Positions 7,586-16,525 of a stretch of DNA of 46,312 nucleotides are shown here, piece after piece; the stretch's first letter is position 1, and the number at the start of each line of letters is the position of its first letter. The translations under genes and the position numbers were made by a program. The notes beneath the pieces are model-generated. The model saw nothing but the letters and a program-made list of their open reading frames with translations, was not told the DNA's origin and searched no databases. Source of the DNA: Clostridia bacterium (GTDB lineage: Bacteria; Bacillota; Clostridia; Oscillospirales; CAG-272); the NCBI GenBank assembly GCA_029007295.1, contig JAQXHN010000041.1, positions 1-46,312 of the forward strand, given 5' to 3'.

Positions 7586-8551
7586 TCAGTCTTCTATTGC
7601 AATGTAGCCGTTTGACTCAAGAGCAGCTGTGTCAATGCCCAATTCTGTGCATTTGGTTTTATTGTACTTCTTAACAGCGCTTGTGTATTCTACCTGCATG
7701 TTTTCAATCTTCTCTGTACCTTCGAGAATCTTTATTGCCATTTCTCCGGTTGTTTTACCTAAATCATAGTAGCTGATTGAAAGCGTAGCTACGCCGCAGC
7801 CCTTGCATATTCCTTCTTCACCTGCAATAACGGGCGTTGTGCCTATAACGCCGTTGATCGTAGACGCACAGCTTGCTGCCGTATTATCCGTCGGAATATA
7901 GATTACATCGGACATAGCGGCCTTTGTTGCGGCAACTGTAACATCGTTTGAGTCCGTAAACGCACTTTCAACAACGGTGCATCCGAGCTTTTCAACATTT
8001 TCCTTTACGATTTTAACCTGATATGCTGAGTTTGCTTCGGAAGTGCAGTAAAGAATAGAAACTGTTTTTGCGTCGGGGAAAAGCTCTTTAATCATTGCAG
8101 CCTGTTCATCAAGGGGAGCGAGGTCTGAGGTACCGGAAATGTTTGCGCCTACAGTTCCGTTAAAATCATCAATACCGAGCGCAGTACCGTATTCCGTGAT
8201 GGAAGTACCGAGAATCGGAATATCGGTTGTGCCGTTTGCCGCCGCCTGAAGAGCAGGGGTAGCGTTTGCAAGAATCAAATCGACTTTTTTGTTTGTAAAG
8301 TTGTTAATGATTGTTGTACATGTCTGTACGTCACCGCTTGCGTTCTCGTTTAAGAACTCAATCTTATCGCCGTATTTTGCCGTTAATGTGTCGATAAAGC
8401 CTTTTGTTGCGGCGTCAAGAGCCTCATGCTGTACCAACTGGCAGATACCTACGGTAATTTTCTTTTCTTCTGTTGATTTTGTTTCGTTGGAACATGCTGC
8501 AAAGCATCCGACAAGAACAAATGCAATTAATAAGGATAAAACCTTTTTCAT
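7586..8551 (-). CDS. ABC importer substrate-binding lipoprotein (PF04392, TrpX-like)
   Basis: Extracytoplasmic solute-binding lipoprotein that feeds the adjacent permease and ATPase. The signal MKKVLSLLIAFVLVGCFAAC ends in a lipobox; Cys20 (FAAC) is the likely lipidated residue, though Cys16 (LVGC) also fits. The family fold is visible in ITVGICQLVQHEALD near 33, the LANATPALQAA stretch near 95, and GVATLSISYYDLGKTTGEMA near 252. Total length, 321 residues, is typical. The LysR gene divergent from it probably controls it. The ligand is unknown; family members bind tryptophan, tyrosine and other small molecules. Confidence 0.9.
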   Translation of the reverse strand: MKKVLSLLIAFVLVGCFAACSNETKSTEEKKITVGICQLVQHEALDAATKGFIDTLTAKYGDKIEFLNENASGDVQTCTTIINNFTNKKVDLILANATPALQAAANGTTDIPILGTSITEYGTALGIDDFNGTVGANISGTSDLAPLDEQAAMIKELFPDAKTVSILYCTSEANSAYQVKIVKENVEKLGCTVVESAFTDSNDVTVAATKAAMSDVIYIPTDNTAASCASTINGVIGTTPVIAGEEGICKGCGVATLSISYYDLGKTTGEMAIKILEGTEKIENMQVEYTSAVKKYNKTKCTELGIDTAALESNGYIAIED

Positions 8552-8594
8552 TTTGACTTCTCCTTTGGTTAATAAATAATTAGTCTACTGTATT

Positions 8595-8623
8595 ATAATA
8601 ACTCTGCAGTTGACAAAAGTCAA
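8595..8623 (-). promoter_or_regulatory. Promoter of the PF04392-type importer operon
   Basis: Minus-strand TTGACT (8623-8618) and TATTAT (8600-8595), 17-base spacer. Its -35 box is one half of the palindrome TTGACAAAAGTCAA (8610-8623) shared with the divergent lysR promoter. This is a natural place for the LysR protein to act on both. Confidence 0.75.
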
Positions 8624-8638
8624 ACAAATGATTATAAT
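8610..8638 (+). promoter_or_regulatory. Perfect-consensus promoter of the lysR-family gene
   Basis: TTGACA (8610-8615), 17 bases, TATAAT (8633-8638). The -35 box overlaps the -35 box of the divergent importer promoter, so RNA polymerase can hardly occupy both at once. Confidence 0.82.
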
Positions 8639-8674
8639 AGTTACCATAAGAATTTCTAATGATAGAGGCTTAAT

Positions 8675-9562
8675 ATGTTACGATACAGAATTTTCCTCAG
8701 TGTTGTTGAAACAGGTAATTTCACAAAGACTGCTGAAATGTTCGGTTATACACAATCGGCAATCAGTCAGATAATACATTCGCTGGAGCAGGAACTTAAT
8801 GTAACACTGTTTACAAGGACAAAAAGGGGTATATATCTAACGAATGACGGTAAACAGTTAGAACCGTATATCAGAAGACTCTGTACCGATTATGTAAATA
8901 TGCTTGACAGAAGCTCCGCAATTAAAAATTTGGAAGGTTCCGTTATTCGCGTCGGGACTTTTGCAAGTATTTCCGCAAATTTTCTGCCCACGGTAATTAA
9001 AAAATTTAAACAGGAATATCCGCTTGTCAGATTTAATCTTATGCAGTCCGATTATGATACGGTAAAAAGCTGGATAAACGACACAACCGTAGATTTCGGA
9101 TTTTTAACGACAGATGTAGCTCAAAATTTAAAAAGTATTCCTATTTTGAAGGATGAAATGGTTATGATCATGCCGAAAAATCATCCCAAAGCTGTAAAAA
9201 AAGAAATTTGTCTTTCCGATTTTTCCGGAGAGCCGTTTATTTTTCTTGATCAGGGAAAAAAGAGCGAGCCGATGGAATATTTCTATAAAGCGGGCATTGA
9301 ACCGAACCAGCAGTACAGAGTATATGACGACTACACAATAATGAATATGGTAGAGCAGGGACTCGGGATTGCCATTTTGCCCGAGCTTGTGTTAAAAAGA
9401 CATCATCAGGATATTGTGATTCGGAGCTTAACGCCTGCGATTTACCGTGAAATGTGCGTAGCGTATAAAAGCGATGATTCTATATCCTACGCAGGTAAAA
9501 TATTTATGGACTATTGCGTATCATTTGCCGAAAACGAATTTAAGATGCAAAAGGATCGTTAG
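8675..9562 (+). CDS. LysR-family transcriptional regulator
   Basis: Cytoplasmic DNA-binding regulator of 295 residues, the usual LTTR length. The N-terminal winged helix-turn-helix is clear: VVETGNFTKTAEMFGYTQSA near residue 10, then ISQIIHSLEQELNVTLFTR near 29. The C-terminal effector domain (PBP2 fold) begins near 90 with VIRVGTFASISANFLP. It is transcribed away from the ABC importer across 123 bases that hold both promoters. The importer operon is its most probable target and the imported compound a plausible co-inducer, but this is inference from position. Confidence 0.92.
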   Translation: MLRYRIFLSVVETGNFTKTAEMFGYTQSAISQIIHSLEQELNVTLFTRTKRGIYLTNDGKQLEPYIRRLCTDYVNMLDRSSAIKNLEGSVIRVGTFASISANFLPTVIKKFKQEYPLVRFNLMQSDYDTVKSWINDTTVDFGFLTTDVAQNLKSIPILKDEMVMIMPKNHPKAVKKEICLSDFSGEPFIFLDQGKKSEPMEYFYKAGIEPNQQYRVYDDYTIMNMVEQGLGIAILPELVLKRHHQDIVIRSLTPAIYREMCVAYKSDDSISYAGKIFMDYCVSFAENEFKMQKDR

Positions 9563-9584
9563 TTTATTTTAAACCGACGGTCCT
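9552..9584. terminator. Shared terminator hairpin between convergent genes
   Basis: Bases 9552-9565 and 9571-9584 form a 14-position stem with one mismatch and three G-T pairs around loop ATTTT. The minus-strand 3' side continues into TTTT, so it best serves the activase operon. It overlaps the stop codons of both convergent genes. Confidence 0.6.
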
Positions 9585-12504
9585 ATTTACCTTTGGCAAC
9601 GGAAAACAGGCTCCTTAATCTTATTTTAACCGCGCCTAAATTTGTGATTTCGTCTATTTTGATTTGAGTGTATATTTTACCGCTGCTTTCCAAAATTGAA
9701 CGAACCTCGTCGCTTGTAACGGCGTCTACTCCGCAGCCGAAGGATACCAATTGAACCAAATTGATGTTGGGATTTTTATTAACCGCAACATATTTTGCCG
9801 CACTGTACAGCCTTGCATGATAGGTCCATTGATTAAGAACCGTCGTATCGAACTTATCAATTTTATGAGCTATCGAATCCTCCGTAATTAATACCGAACC
9901 GAGATTGCATATCAAATTATCAATACCGTGATTGATTTCACTGTCAATGTGATAAGGTCTTCCCGCAAGAACCGTTATGGGTAGATTATCCCTTTCTGCG
10001 ATTTCTATGTATTCGTTTGCTTTTTTTCTTATACTGTTTTTATAAGCTTCGAATTCCGCAAAAGCTTTTTTCGAGGCTTTTTTTATTATCCCGATGGGAA
10101 AAGTATATCCGTGGCTGGAAAGAATGAGTCTGAAATGCTTATCAAACTCTTTTTTATCGTGTATTCCGATAAAATCGGAAATAAATTCAACTTCCTTTAA
10201 TTTTTTTATATTTGCGCCGATAACCTCCGGATAGTAAGCTACAACGGGACAGTTATAATGATTGTGTCCTTTAGACTCGTTAACGTTATAGGACATGCTC
10301 GGATAGAAAATAATATCCGTTTTTCTTTCCAATAAATCCTCAATGTGACCGTGAAGAAGCTTAGCGGGATAACAAACTGTATCGGACGGGATCGAATATT
10401 GTCCCTTTTGATATAACTCATGCGTTGAGGGCGAGGATACGGCGACATTGAAGCCAAGCTCCTTAAAAACGGTATACCAAAACGGAAGAAGCTCGTAAAT
10501 ATTCAATCCCATCGGAATTCCGACGGTAGGCTTAGTTTTGTCGATTTCATTTTTCCTGTATGCTTCCAGCAGAGAAATTTTATATTCGTATAAATTATAT
10601 TTTTTTCTTTGATTTTCGGCATTTAAAGGTTTTTCACATCTGTTTCCCGCAATATATTTTTTACCGTCGGAAAATGTATTTACAGTCAATTTGCAACGGT
10701 TGGTGCATTTATTGCATGTAACGGCTTTCACTGTATGAGTAAACCTTGACAGTTTTTCCTTGTCTATTAGAGAGGATTTTTTGTTATCGTAATTATCCAA
10801 AGCGTATAATGCGGCGCCGTATGCTCCCATAAGTCCGGAAATACTCGGTCTTATTACCGTATGACCGAGCTCTTTTTCAAAGGCACGAAGTACTGCGTCG
10901 TTTTGAAAGGTTCCGCCCTGAACTACGATATTATTACCGAGAGCCTTGGAATCGGAGCATCTGATTACCTTGTAAAGGGCGTTTTTAACAACGCTTACCG
11001 CAAGACCCGCAGAGATGTTTTCTATTGAAGCTCCGTCCTTTTGCGCCTGTTTAATCGAGGAATTCATAAAAACGGTACATCTTGAGCCCAAGTCTACAGG
11101 CTTATCGGCAAAAAGCGCTTTTTGAGCAAATTCCTCCGTTGAAAGTCCCAAAACGCCCGCAAAGGTCTGTAAAAATGAACCGCATCCTGAGGAACACGCT
11201 TCGTTCAGAAAAATGCTGTCAACATATCCGTTTTTTATTTTAAAGCATTTTATATCCTGACCGCCTATATCAATTATAAAATCCACTTCGGGACAAAATT
11301 TCTTTGCGGCGGTATAATGAGCTACCGTTTCAACGATACCTTCGTCAACGGAAAAAGCGTTCTTAATAATTTCCTCACCGTAACCGGTTACGGCTGAGCT
11401 AACTATATTAATATCCGGATAATCCGAATAAAGGTCTTTCAAATAATCTTTAATTATGGGAATGGGGTTTCCGCTGTTTGACGTATAAAATGGTCTGAAT
11501 ATTTCTCCGAGAGCATTACATAATACGGCTTTAACAGTGGTAGAGCCTGCGTCAATTCCGAGAAACATCTCTTTGCAGGGAGCTTTTAATTCTTTGATAT
11601 GAGATTGACTGTTATGCAGCTTGATAAAATCGCCGTATTCCTCCTTGCACGTAAAAAGAGGCTCGCACGAAGCATAAGCGCCTTCGGCTTTGTAATTATC
11701 GAGCTTTTCGCTAAGCTCAAGCAAATTATACTCCTCGGAATTACGTGAGAGCGCCGAGCCTATTGAAACATAATAAAGGGAATTGTCGGGGCAGGTACCT
11801 TTTAATTTGAGAGTATTGTCAAAGGCTTTTCTGAGATAAGGGTAAAAGGTTAAAGGTCCTCCTAAGTAAAGAACGTTTCCTTCGATTTTACGTCCTTGCG
11901 AAAGACCTCCGATGGTTTGATTAACGACGGCATAAAAAATACTTGCCGCAATATCTTCTTTTTTTGCGCCCTGATTTATTAAAGGCTGAATATCGCTTTT
12001 TGCAAATACTCCGCAGCGGGAGGCTATGGTGTATATTTTTTCGGAATTATCGGCAAGAGCGTTCAAATCGCTTTGTTCAATATCCATAAGAGAAATCATT
12101 TGGTCGATAAATGCACCGGTCCCGCCGGCGCACGTTCCGTTCATTCTAACCTCGGGGTTGCCGTCAAGAAATAATATTTTTGCGTCTTCGCCGCCGAGCT
12201 CAATCACCGAATTTATATCGGGATTTAATTTATTTACGGCAATTCTCGTCGCAAAAACCTCCTGAACAAAGGGAATGTCATAAACGCCCGACATTCCCAT
12301 GCCCGCAGAGCCGGAAAGGGAAAGAAGCATTCGTTCATCATCGAATTTATTTGAAATTTCCTTCAATAAATCGGACGTCACGCCTTGAATACAAGACATG
12401 TGGCGACGGTATGATTTATATAAAATTTGATTATTCTCATCTAAAATAACGCATTTTACGGTAGTTGAACCGATATCAATTCCTACACGCTTCATTTTCT
12501 TCAT
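9583..12504 (-). CDS. Double-domain acyl-CoA dehydratase activase-related protein (BadF/HgdC type with DUF2229)
   Basis: ATP-driven electron-transfer activator of the 2-hydroxyglutaryl-CoA dehydratase / benzoyl-CoA reductase type. Two ASKHA ATPase repeats are present: GIDIGSTTVK at about residue 8 and GIDAGSTTVK at about 318. Each has a conserved Cys loop (NGTCAGGTGAF near 142; ACSSGCGSF near 440) and an SRC motif. In HgdC such cysteines bind a [4Fe-4S] cluster between subunits. A CNKCTNRC motif near 600 suggests a further metal site. The rest is DUF2229-like. The first ATG has its Shine-Dalgarno site too close; ATG 12495 (MKRVGID) fits the GGGAG better. It overlaps the upstream gene by about 29 (or 20) bases. 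The substrate is unknown. Confidence 0.88.
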   Translation of the reverse strand: MKKMKRVGIDIGSTTVKCVILDENNQILYKSYRRHMSCIQGVTSDLLKEISNKFDDERMLLSLSGSAGMGMSGVYDIPFVQEVFATRIAVNKLNPDINSVIELGGEDAKILFLDGNPEVRMNGTCAGGTGAFIDQMISLMDIEQSDLNALADNSEKIYTIASRCGVFAKSDIQPLINQGAKKEDIAASIFYAVVNQTIGGLSQGRKIEGNVLYLGGPLTFYPYLRKAFDNTLKLKGTCPDNSLYYVSIGSALSRNSEEYNLLELSEKLDNYKAEGAYASCEPLFTCKEEYGDFIKLHNSQSHIKELKAPCKEMFLGIDAGSTTVKAVLCNALGEIFRPFYTSNSGNPIPIIKDYLKDLYSDYPDINIVSSAVTGYGEEIIKNAFSVDEGIVETVAHYTAAKKFCPEVDFIIDIGGQDIKCFKIKNGYVDSIFLNEACSSGCGSFLQTFAGVLGLSTEEFAQKALFADKPVDLGSRCTVFMNSSIKQAQKDGASIENISAGLAVSVVKNALYKVIRCSDSKALGNNIVVQGGTFQNDAVLRAFEKELGHTVIRPSISGLMGAYGAALYALDNYDNKKSSLIDKEKLSRFTHTVKAVTCNKCTNRCKLTVNTFSDGKKYIAGNRCEKPLNAENQRKKYNLYEYKISLLEAYRKNEIDKTKPTVGIPMGLNIYELLPFWYTVFKELGFNVAVSSPSTHELYQKGQYSIPSDTVCYPAKLLHGHIEDLLERKTDIIFYPSMSYNVNESKGHNHYNCPVVAYYPEVIGANIKKLKEVEFISDFIGIHDKKEFDKHFRLILSSHGYTFPIGIIKKASKKAFAEFEAYKNSIRKKANEYIEIAERDNLPITVLAGRPYHIDSEINHGIDNLICNLGSVLITEDSIAHKIDKFDTTVLNQWTYHARLYSAAKYVAVNKNPNINLVQLVSFGCGVDAVTSDEVRSILESSGKIYTQIKIDEITNLGAVKIRLRSLFSVAKGK

Positions 12505-13759
12505 TCTCCCTTGCTACGGACAGCATAAGCTTAATTCTGTTTTCCTGGTTTACCTTCGACGCACTCGAATCGTAATCGATAGGACAAATATTAGCTTGCG
12601 GATATAGCTCTCTCAGGGTTCTGATCGTTCCTTTTCCGACTATGTGATTAGGCAGACACCCGAAGGGCTGGGCGCAAATAATGTTGTTATATCCGTTTTC
12701 GATAAGCTCGGCGATTTCCGCAGGCAAAAGCCAGCCTTCACCCATCTTGACTCCTCTGCCGATGACCTTATCTCCGAGCCTCCTGATTTTTTCAAATTTT
12801 GAAGGAGCTACAAAGCACGGATAATCCTTCAGAGCGTCAAGCATATAATTCTCCATTTTTGCGGCAACGCGTTCTGCGAGCTTTGCAAACAGCTTTGAAG
12901 AATATTTACCTCCGTAAAGCTCATAATCCGTCTGAATATTATCAAACATAAACTGGAAAAAGCCGATTACTCCCGGAACCATGTATTCGCAGTCTTGGGA
13001 GTCAAGAAAAGCCTCTAAACCGTTATTGCCGAACTGAGAATACTTTACGTATATTTCTCCGACTATGCCCACCTTTGTTTTCTTAATATTTTTTCTCTCT
13101 ATTTTGGAAAAGTCGTCAACAATATTTTTCAGGTTGTTTTTAAGGGAGCGTCCTATAAGACCTTTATTGTGCGAGAACTGATTTATCAGCTCGTTATTCC
13201 ACTTATCAACAACACGTTGAGTATCGCCCTCGTTTTTTTCATAGGGGCGAATCTGATTTCTCAAAAGCATCATCATGTCGCCGTAAACTATCGCCATCAA
13301 GCCTTTTGCGATCATCATCGGAGTAACTTTAAAGCCGTTTGATTTTTCCATGCGATTAAAGCTGAGTGATATTACGGGAACGTAATCCATGTTCATGTTA
13401 TGTAATGCTTTTCTGAGCATCCATATATAATTTGATGCTCTGCACCCGCCGCCGGTTTGAAATTGAATCAGGGCAACCTTATGAGGATCGTAATCCCCGC
13501 ATGTCAGGGCGTATAGCTGTTGGCCGCTCATACAAATTGCGGGATAGCACATATCGTTGTGTATATGCTTCAAGCCCTCGTCGATAATGTTACGGCCCTC
13601 ATATTTCAACACTTCAAGATTATAACCGTACATTTTAAATATGCCTTGAATCAGGTCCATATGCATGGGGAAAATATTAGGAGCAAGTATTTTATATGTA
13701 CTTTTCATTTGCTTTGTAAAATCGGCGCTTTTGAATTTATGATTTACCGAACAATCCAT
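12476..13759 (-). CDS. 2-hydroxyacyl-CoA dehydratase (HgdB/DUF2229-associated) family protein
   Basis: 427 residues resembling the dehydratase-like part of the large clostridial activase-related proteins. NDMCYPAICMSGQ near 68, QTGGGCRASNY near 100 and CAQPFGCLPNHIVGKG near 366 supply conserved cysteines that could ligate an Fe-S cluster. IDYDSSASKVNQENRIKL near 402 is typical of the family. In many Clostridia this unit is fused behind the activase domains in a protein of about 1,400 residues. Here it is a separate gene placed first, overlapping the activase gene. The pair probably works as one ATP-dependent low-potential reductase or dehydratase, with no classical acyl-CoA substrate genes nearby. 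Confidence 0.85.
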   Translation of the reverse strand: MDCSVNHKFKSADFTKQMKSTYKILAPNIFPMHMDLIQGIFKMYGYNLEVLKYEGRNIIDEGLKHIHNDMCYPAICMSGQQLYALTCGDYDPHKVALIQFQTGGGCRASNYIWMLRKALHNMNMDYVPVISLSFNRMEKSNGFKVTPMMIAKGLMAIVYGDMMMLLRNQIRPYEKNEGDTQRVVDKWNNELINQFSHNKGLIGRSLKNNLKNIVDDFSKIERKNIKKTKVGIVGEIYVKYSQFGNNGLEAFLDSQDCEYMVPGVIGFFQFMFDNIQTDYELYGGKYSSKLFAKLAERVAAKMENYMLDALKDYPCFVAPSKFEKIRRLGDKVIGRGVKMGEGWLLPAEIAELIENGYNNIICAQPFGCLPNHIVGKGTIRTLRELYPQANICPIDYDSSASKVNQENRIKLMLSVARENEENEACRN

Positions 13760-13966
13760 ATCTGTTCTCCCGTTTCATATCAATTTTCGCATACTTAAAA
13801 ATGTTTGTTTATAAGCATATTCTCAAAAAAATATATAATGTATTATTTCAGTACGAATTCAAAAAAATAAAAAAGAGACTGTTTATCCCTGATGTCTTTA
13901 AATTTAACAAAGGATAATAATAGTCCGATATTAATTATTTAATTTGAAAAGAATAAAATAGCCGAT

Positions 13967-14015
13967 ACAGATAAATTGCAGAGCCTGCTCTGCTCGACGA
14001 ATAATCTGTTTTTTT
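13967..14015 (+). terminator. Orphan two-tier terminator-like hairpin
   Basis: An inner stem GCAGAG (13978-13983) / CTCTGC (13988-13993) sits inside an outer stem ACAGAT (13967-13972) / ATCTGT (14004-14009), followed by seven T's. No plus-strand gene ends before it. It may terminate a small RNA made from 13860-13960, or be a leader attenuator for coaE. Confidence 0.45.
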
Positions 14016-14147
14016 GCGGTATTATGTATTATTATAGCACAAAAAGTAATAAAAGCAAGATAAATTTTTAATTTTACAGTTTACAAATTAACGAGGCGGT
14101 TATATAATAATTTAAGCAAAATATATAAAAAACATGTTTGAATTTCC

Positions 14148-14176
14148 TTTACAAAACAAAAATCATAGGTTATACT
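14148..14176 (+). promoter_or_regulatory. Promoter of the coaE operon
   Basis: TTTACA (14148-14153) and TATACT (14171-14176) with a 17-base spacer, about 100 bases before the coaE start codon. Confidence 0.65.
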
Positions 14177-14277
14177 GAAATAGGCTTTTCCGAAAGCTTA
14201 TGAAAAATTCGTAAATATCTATTTTTTATTTGTTTTGCCGGCAATAATATTGTATATTCGAAATTTTCGGAGGAAAA

Positions 14278-14877
14278 ATGAAAATTATCGGAATAACGGG
14301 ACCCAGCGGTGCGGGAAAGGGATATTTTTGCTCATTGCTTAAGCATCCCGGGATATTTGTTATAGACACGGACGCCGTGTACAGAAGCATTACTTCCGGT
14401 TACGGAGAATGTATGCGCCGAATTGAAGAAAGGTTCGGCGGCAAAGTTGTAAACGCCGACGGCTCTTTAAACAGAAAAGAGCTTGCCGATATTGTATTTA
14501 ACGACAGGGGGAAGCTGGCGCTTCTCAACGATATTACGCATCCCTTGATATCAAAGGAGTGTCGTGAGATAATTAATAAGAAAAGAGAGGAAGGCTATGC
14601 GGCGATTTTGCTTGATGCTCCTCTTTTGTTTGAAGCCGGGCTTGAAAAAATATGCGACACGGTTATCTGCGTCATTGCAGATAAAGAGGTACGAAAAAAA
14701 AGGATAATTTTGAGGGACAAAATATCGGAAAGAGATGCGGAAATACGCATTGAAAATCAGCACTCCAATGATTATTATTCCTCAAGAGCGGACATCACCG
14801 TTACAAATAACGAAGGTGAAATAGAGACTCAGGCAAAGAAAATTCTTGAAATTCTTACAGAACATTATAGGAGATGA
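14278..14877 (+). CDS. coaE: Dephospho-CoA kinase
   Basis: Phosphorylates dephospho-CoA, the last step of coenzyme A synthesis. The 199 residues match CoaE length. The P-loop GITGPSGAGKG starts at residue 5. It is slightly unusual in having Gly then Tyr after the invariant Lys rather than Ser/Thr. Asp32 in the VIDTDAV motif, the HPL motif near 88 and LLDAPLLFEAGLE near 109 are the expected family elements. LRDKISERDAEIRIENQ near 145 is the lid region. The start follows a clear GGAGG site. It leads a tight operon with an M18 aminopeptidase and an acyl carrier protein, whose 4'-phosphopantetheine arm comes from CoA. Confidence 0.94.
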   Translation: MKIIGITGPSGAGKGYFCSLLKHPGIFVIDTDAVYRSITSGYGECMRRIEERFGGKVVNADGSLNRKELADIVFNDRGKLALLNDITHPLISKECREIINKKREEGYAAILLDAPLLFEAGLEKICDTVICVIADKEVRKKRIILRDKISERDAEIRIENQHSNDYYSSRADITVTNNEGEIETQAKKILEILTEHYRR

Positions 14878-14881
14878 TACC

Positions 14882-16252
14882 ATGGAAAACAGTATTTTAT
14901 TTAAACAAAGAAACGTATTTGATTATATTGACGGCGAAACGAAAAAAGCCGTTTTCGATTATGCCGAAGGTTATATGGACTTTCTTGCGAACTCAAAAAC
15001 AGAGCGTGACGCCGTAAAGACGGCCGTTGCCATGGCGGAAAAGAACGGATATGTTCCGTACGATTTCGGAAATGAAATCAAGGTAGGAGGAAAATATTAT
15101 TTTAATAACAGGGGAAAAGCTCTGTATCTTTTCAAAATCGGTACCGAGGACATAGAAAACGGTATTCGTATTTCAGCTGCGCATATTGATTCTCCGCGCC
15201 TGGACCTGAAGCAAAATCCTCTTTACGAAGACGGAAACATGGCGTTCTTTAAAACCCATTATTACGGCGGAATAAAAAAATATCAGTGGTTGGCGATTCC
15301 GCTGGCACTTCACGGGGTAGTCTGTCTTCGAAACGGAAAAACCGTCGATTTAGTCGTAGGAGAAGACGACGGCGAGCCGTGCTTTTATGTAAATGATTTG
15401 CTTCCGCACCTTGGCGCAAATCAAATGTCGCAAAAGGCGAGCGAGTTTGTAAAGGGAGAGGATTTGAATATTCTTGTCGGTTCCGTACCTGTCGAGGACA
15501 AGGAGGAAAAGTCGAGAATCAAGCTTCAGGTGATGCAAGCCCTGAATGAAAAGTACGGCTTTACCGAGGAGGATTTTCTCTCGGCAGAGCTGACTCTTGT
15601 TCCCGCATATAAGCCTCGCGACATAGGCTTTGACCGTTCACTCATCGGCGCATACGGTCATGACGATAAGGTGTGCGCATATCCTGAAATTACCGCAATG
15701 TTTGAAAGTGAAAGCTCACCTCATACTCTTTTATGCATTCTTGCGGATAAGGAAGAAACAGGCTCAAACGGTAACACCGGTATGAAAAGCGCTGTTTTTA
15801 CCGATATTATGTATGAAATTTCTAAGGCTCTGGGCGCAAATTATAACAAGGTCCGTCATAATTCAAAATGTTTGTCCGCAGATGTTAACGCTGCTTTTGA
15901 CCCGAATTTTTCCGATGTTTTTGAGCGTCAAAACTCCAGCTATATAAACGGCGGCGTTGTAATGACGAAATATACCGGAGCAAGAGGTAAAAGCGGCACA
16001 AATGACGCAGGCGCAGAGTATGTGGCGTTTGTTCGTAATATTTTTGATGAAGCGGGAGTCATATGGCAAGCGGGCGAGCTCGGCAAGGTAGACGCCGGCG
16101 GCGGCGGAACGGTTGCCGCATACGTTTCCGAAAGAAATATTGATACCGTTGACCTTGGAGTAGCTGTTATCTCGATGCACTCACCTTTTGAGGTTATTTC
16201 GAAAGCGGACCTTTATATGACGTATAAGGCTCTTTTAGCATTTAATAAGTGA
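14882..16252 (+). CDS. M18-family metalloaminopeptidase (aspartyl aminopeptidase type)
   Basis: Cytoplasmic dinuclear zinc aminopeptidase that removes N-terminal, often acidic or neutral, residues. The correct start is ATG 14882 (MENSILFKQRN), 8 bases after TAGGAG and 4 bases past coaE. A longer in-frame extension from 14846 overlaps coaE and has no ribosome site. That gives 456 residues, typical of M18. Metal and active-site segments are visible: AAHIDSPRLDLK near 100, AYGHDDKVCAYP near 257, DKEETGSNGNTGMKS near 290, ADVNAAFDPNF near 335, and the C-terminal ISMHSPFEVISKADLY segment near 428. Identification is firm; peptide preference is not known. Confidence 0.93.
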   Translation: MENSILFKQRNVFDYIDGETKKAVFDYAEGYMDFLANSKTERDAVKTAVAMAEKNGYVPYDFGNEIKVGGKYYFNNRGKALYLFKIGTEDIENGIRISAAHIDSPRLDLKQNPLYEDGNMAFFKTHYYGGIKKYQWLAIPLALHGVVCLRNGKTVDLVVGEDDGEPCFYVNDLLPHLGANQMSQKASEFVKGEDLNILVGSVPVEDKEEKSRIKLQVMQALNEKYGFTEEDFLSAELTLVPAYKPRDIGFDRSLIGAYGHDDKVCAYPEITAMFESESSPHTLLCILADKEETGSNGNTGMKSAVFTDIMYEISKALGANYNKVRHNSKCLSADVNAAFDPNFSDVFERQNSSYINGGVVMTKYTGARGKSGTNDAGAEYVAFVRNIFDEAGVIWQAGELGKVDAGGGGTVAAYVSERNIDTVDLGVAVISMHSPFEVISKADLYMTYKALLAFNK

Positions 16253-16264
16253 GGCGAAAACACT

Positions 16265-16513
16265 GTGGGCGATACCATTTTTGATATAAAAGTTAAGGAA
16301 ATAATTGCAAATCAGCTCGGCATTTCCTTAGAGGAAATATTTGACGACTGCGATATTGCGGACGATTTGGGAGCTACTTCGCTCGATGTGGTTGAGCTTG
16401 TCTCGGCAATTGAAGAAACATTCGGTATAAAAATTTCTGACAGCGACATTCTTGAAAACAAAACTGTCGGAGAGGTTTGCGATTTTGTCTGCGAAAAGGG
16501 CGAAATACAATAA
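16265..16513 (+). CDS. Acyl carrier protein
   Basis: 82-residue acidic four-helix carrier for acyl chains. DDLGATSLDVVEL near residue 34 contains the Ser that receives 4'-phosphopantetheine (ATSLD instead of the commoner ADSLD). The start is a GTG, preceded by AGGCG at 8 bases, which is weak but the only reasonable site. It follows the peptidase by 12 bases and closes the coaE operon before a strong terminator. No fatty-acid synthase genes adjoin it, so its partner is open. It is distinct from the ACP at 34218. Confidence 0.9.
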   Translation: MGDTIFDIKVKEIIANQLGISLEEIFDDCDIADDLGATSLDVVELVSAIEETFGIKISDSDILENKTVGEVCDFVCEKGEIQ

Positions 16514-16525
16514 TAACTAATTTAA

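Larger units (their letters stand above)
13760..14277. other. AT-rich interval between divergent operons
   Basis: 518 bases without a convincing gene on either strand. It holds a hairpin with a T-tract on the plus strand (13967-14015) and the coaE promoter (14148-14176). The promoter of the minus-strand activase operon should lie in 13780-13860, but I see no clear -35/-10 pair there. Confidence 0.6.

Noticed and set aside
12476-13759. Double-cubane cluster reductase (DCCP) for the HgdB-like gene
   Set aside because: The cysteine pattern and C-terminus match the activase-associated DUF2229/HgdB group; I cannot see evidence for the double cluster.
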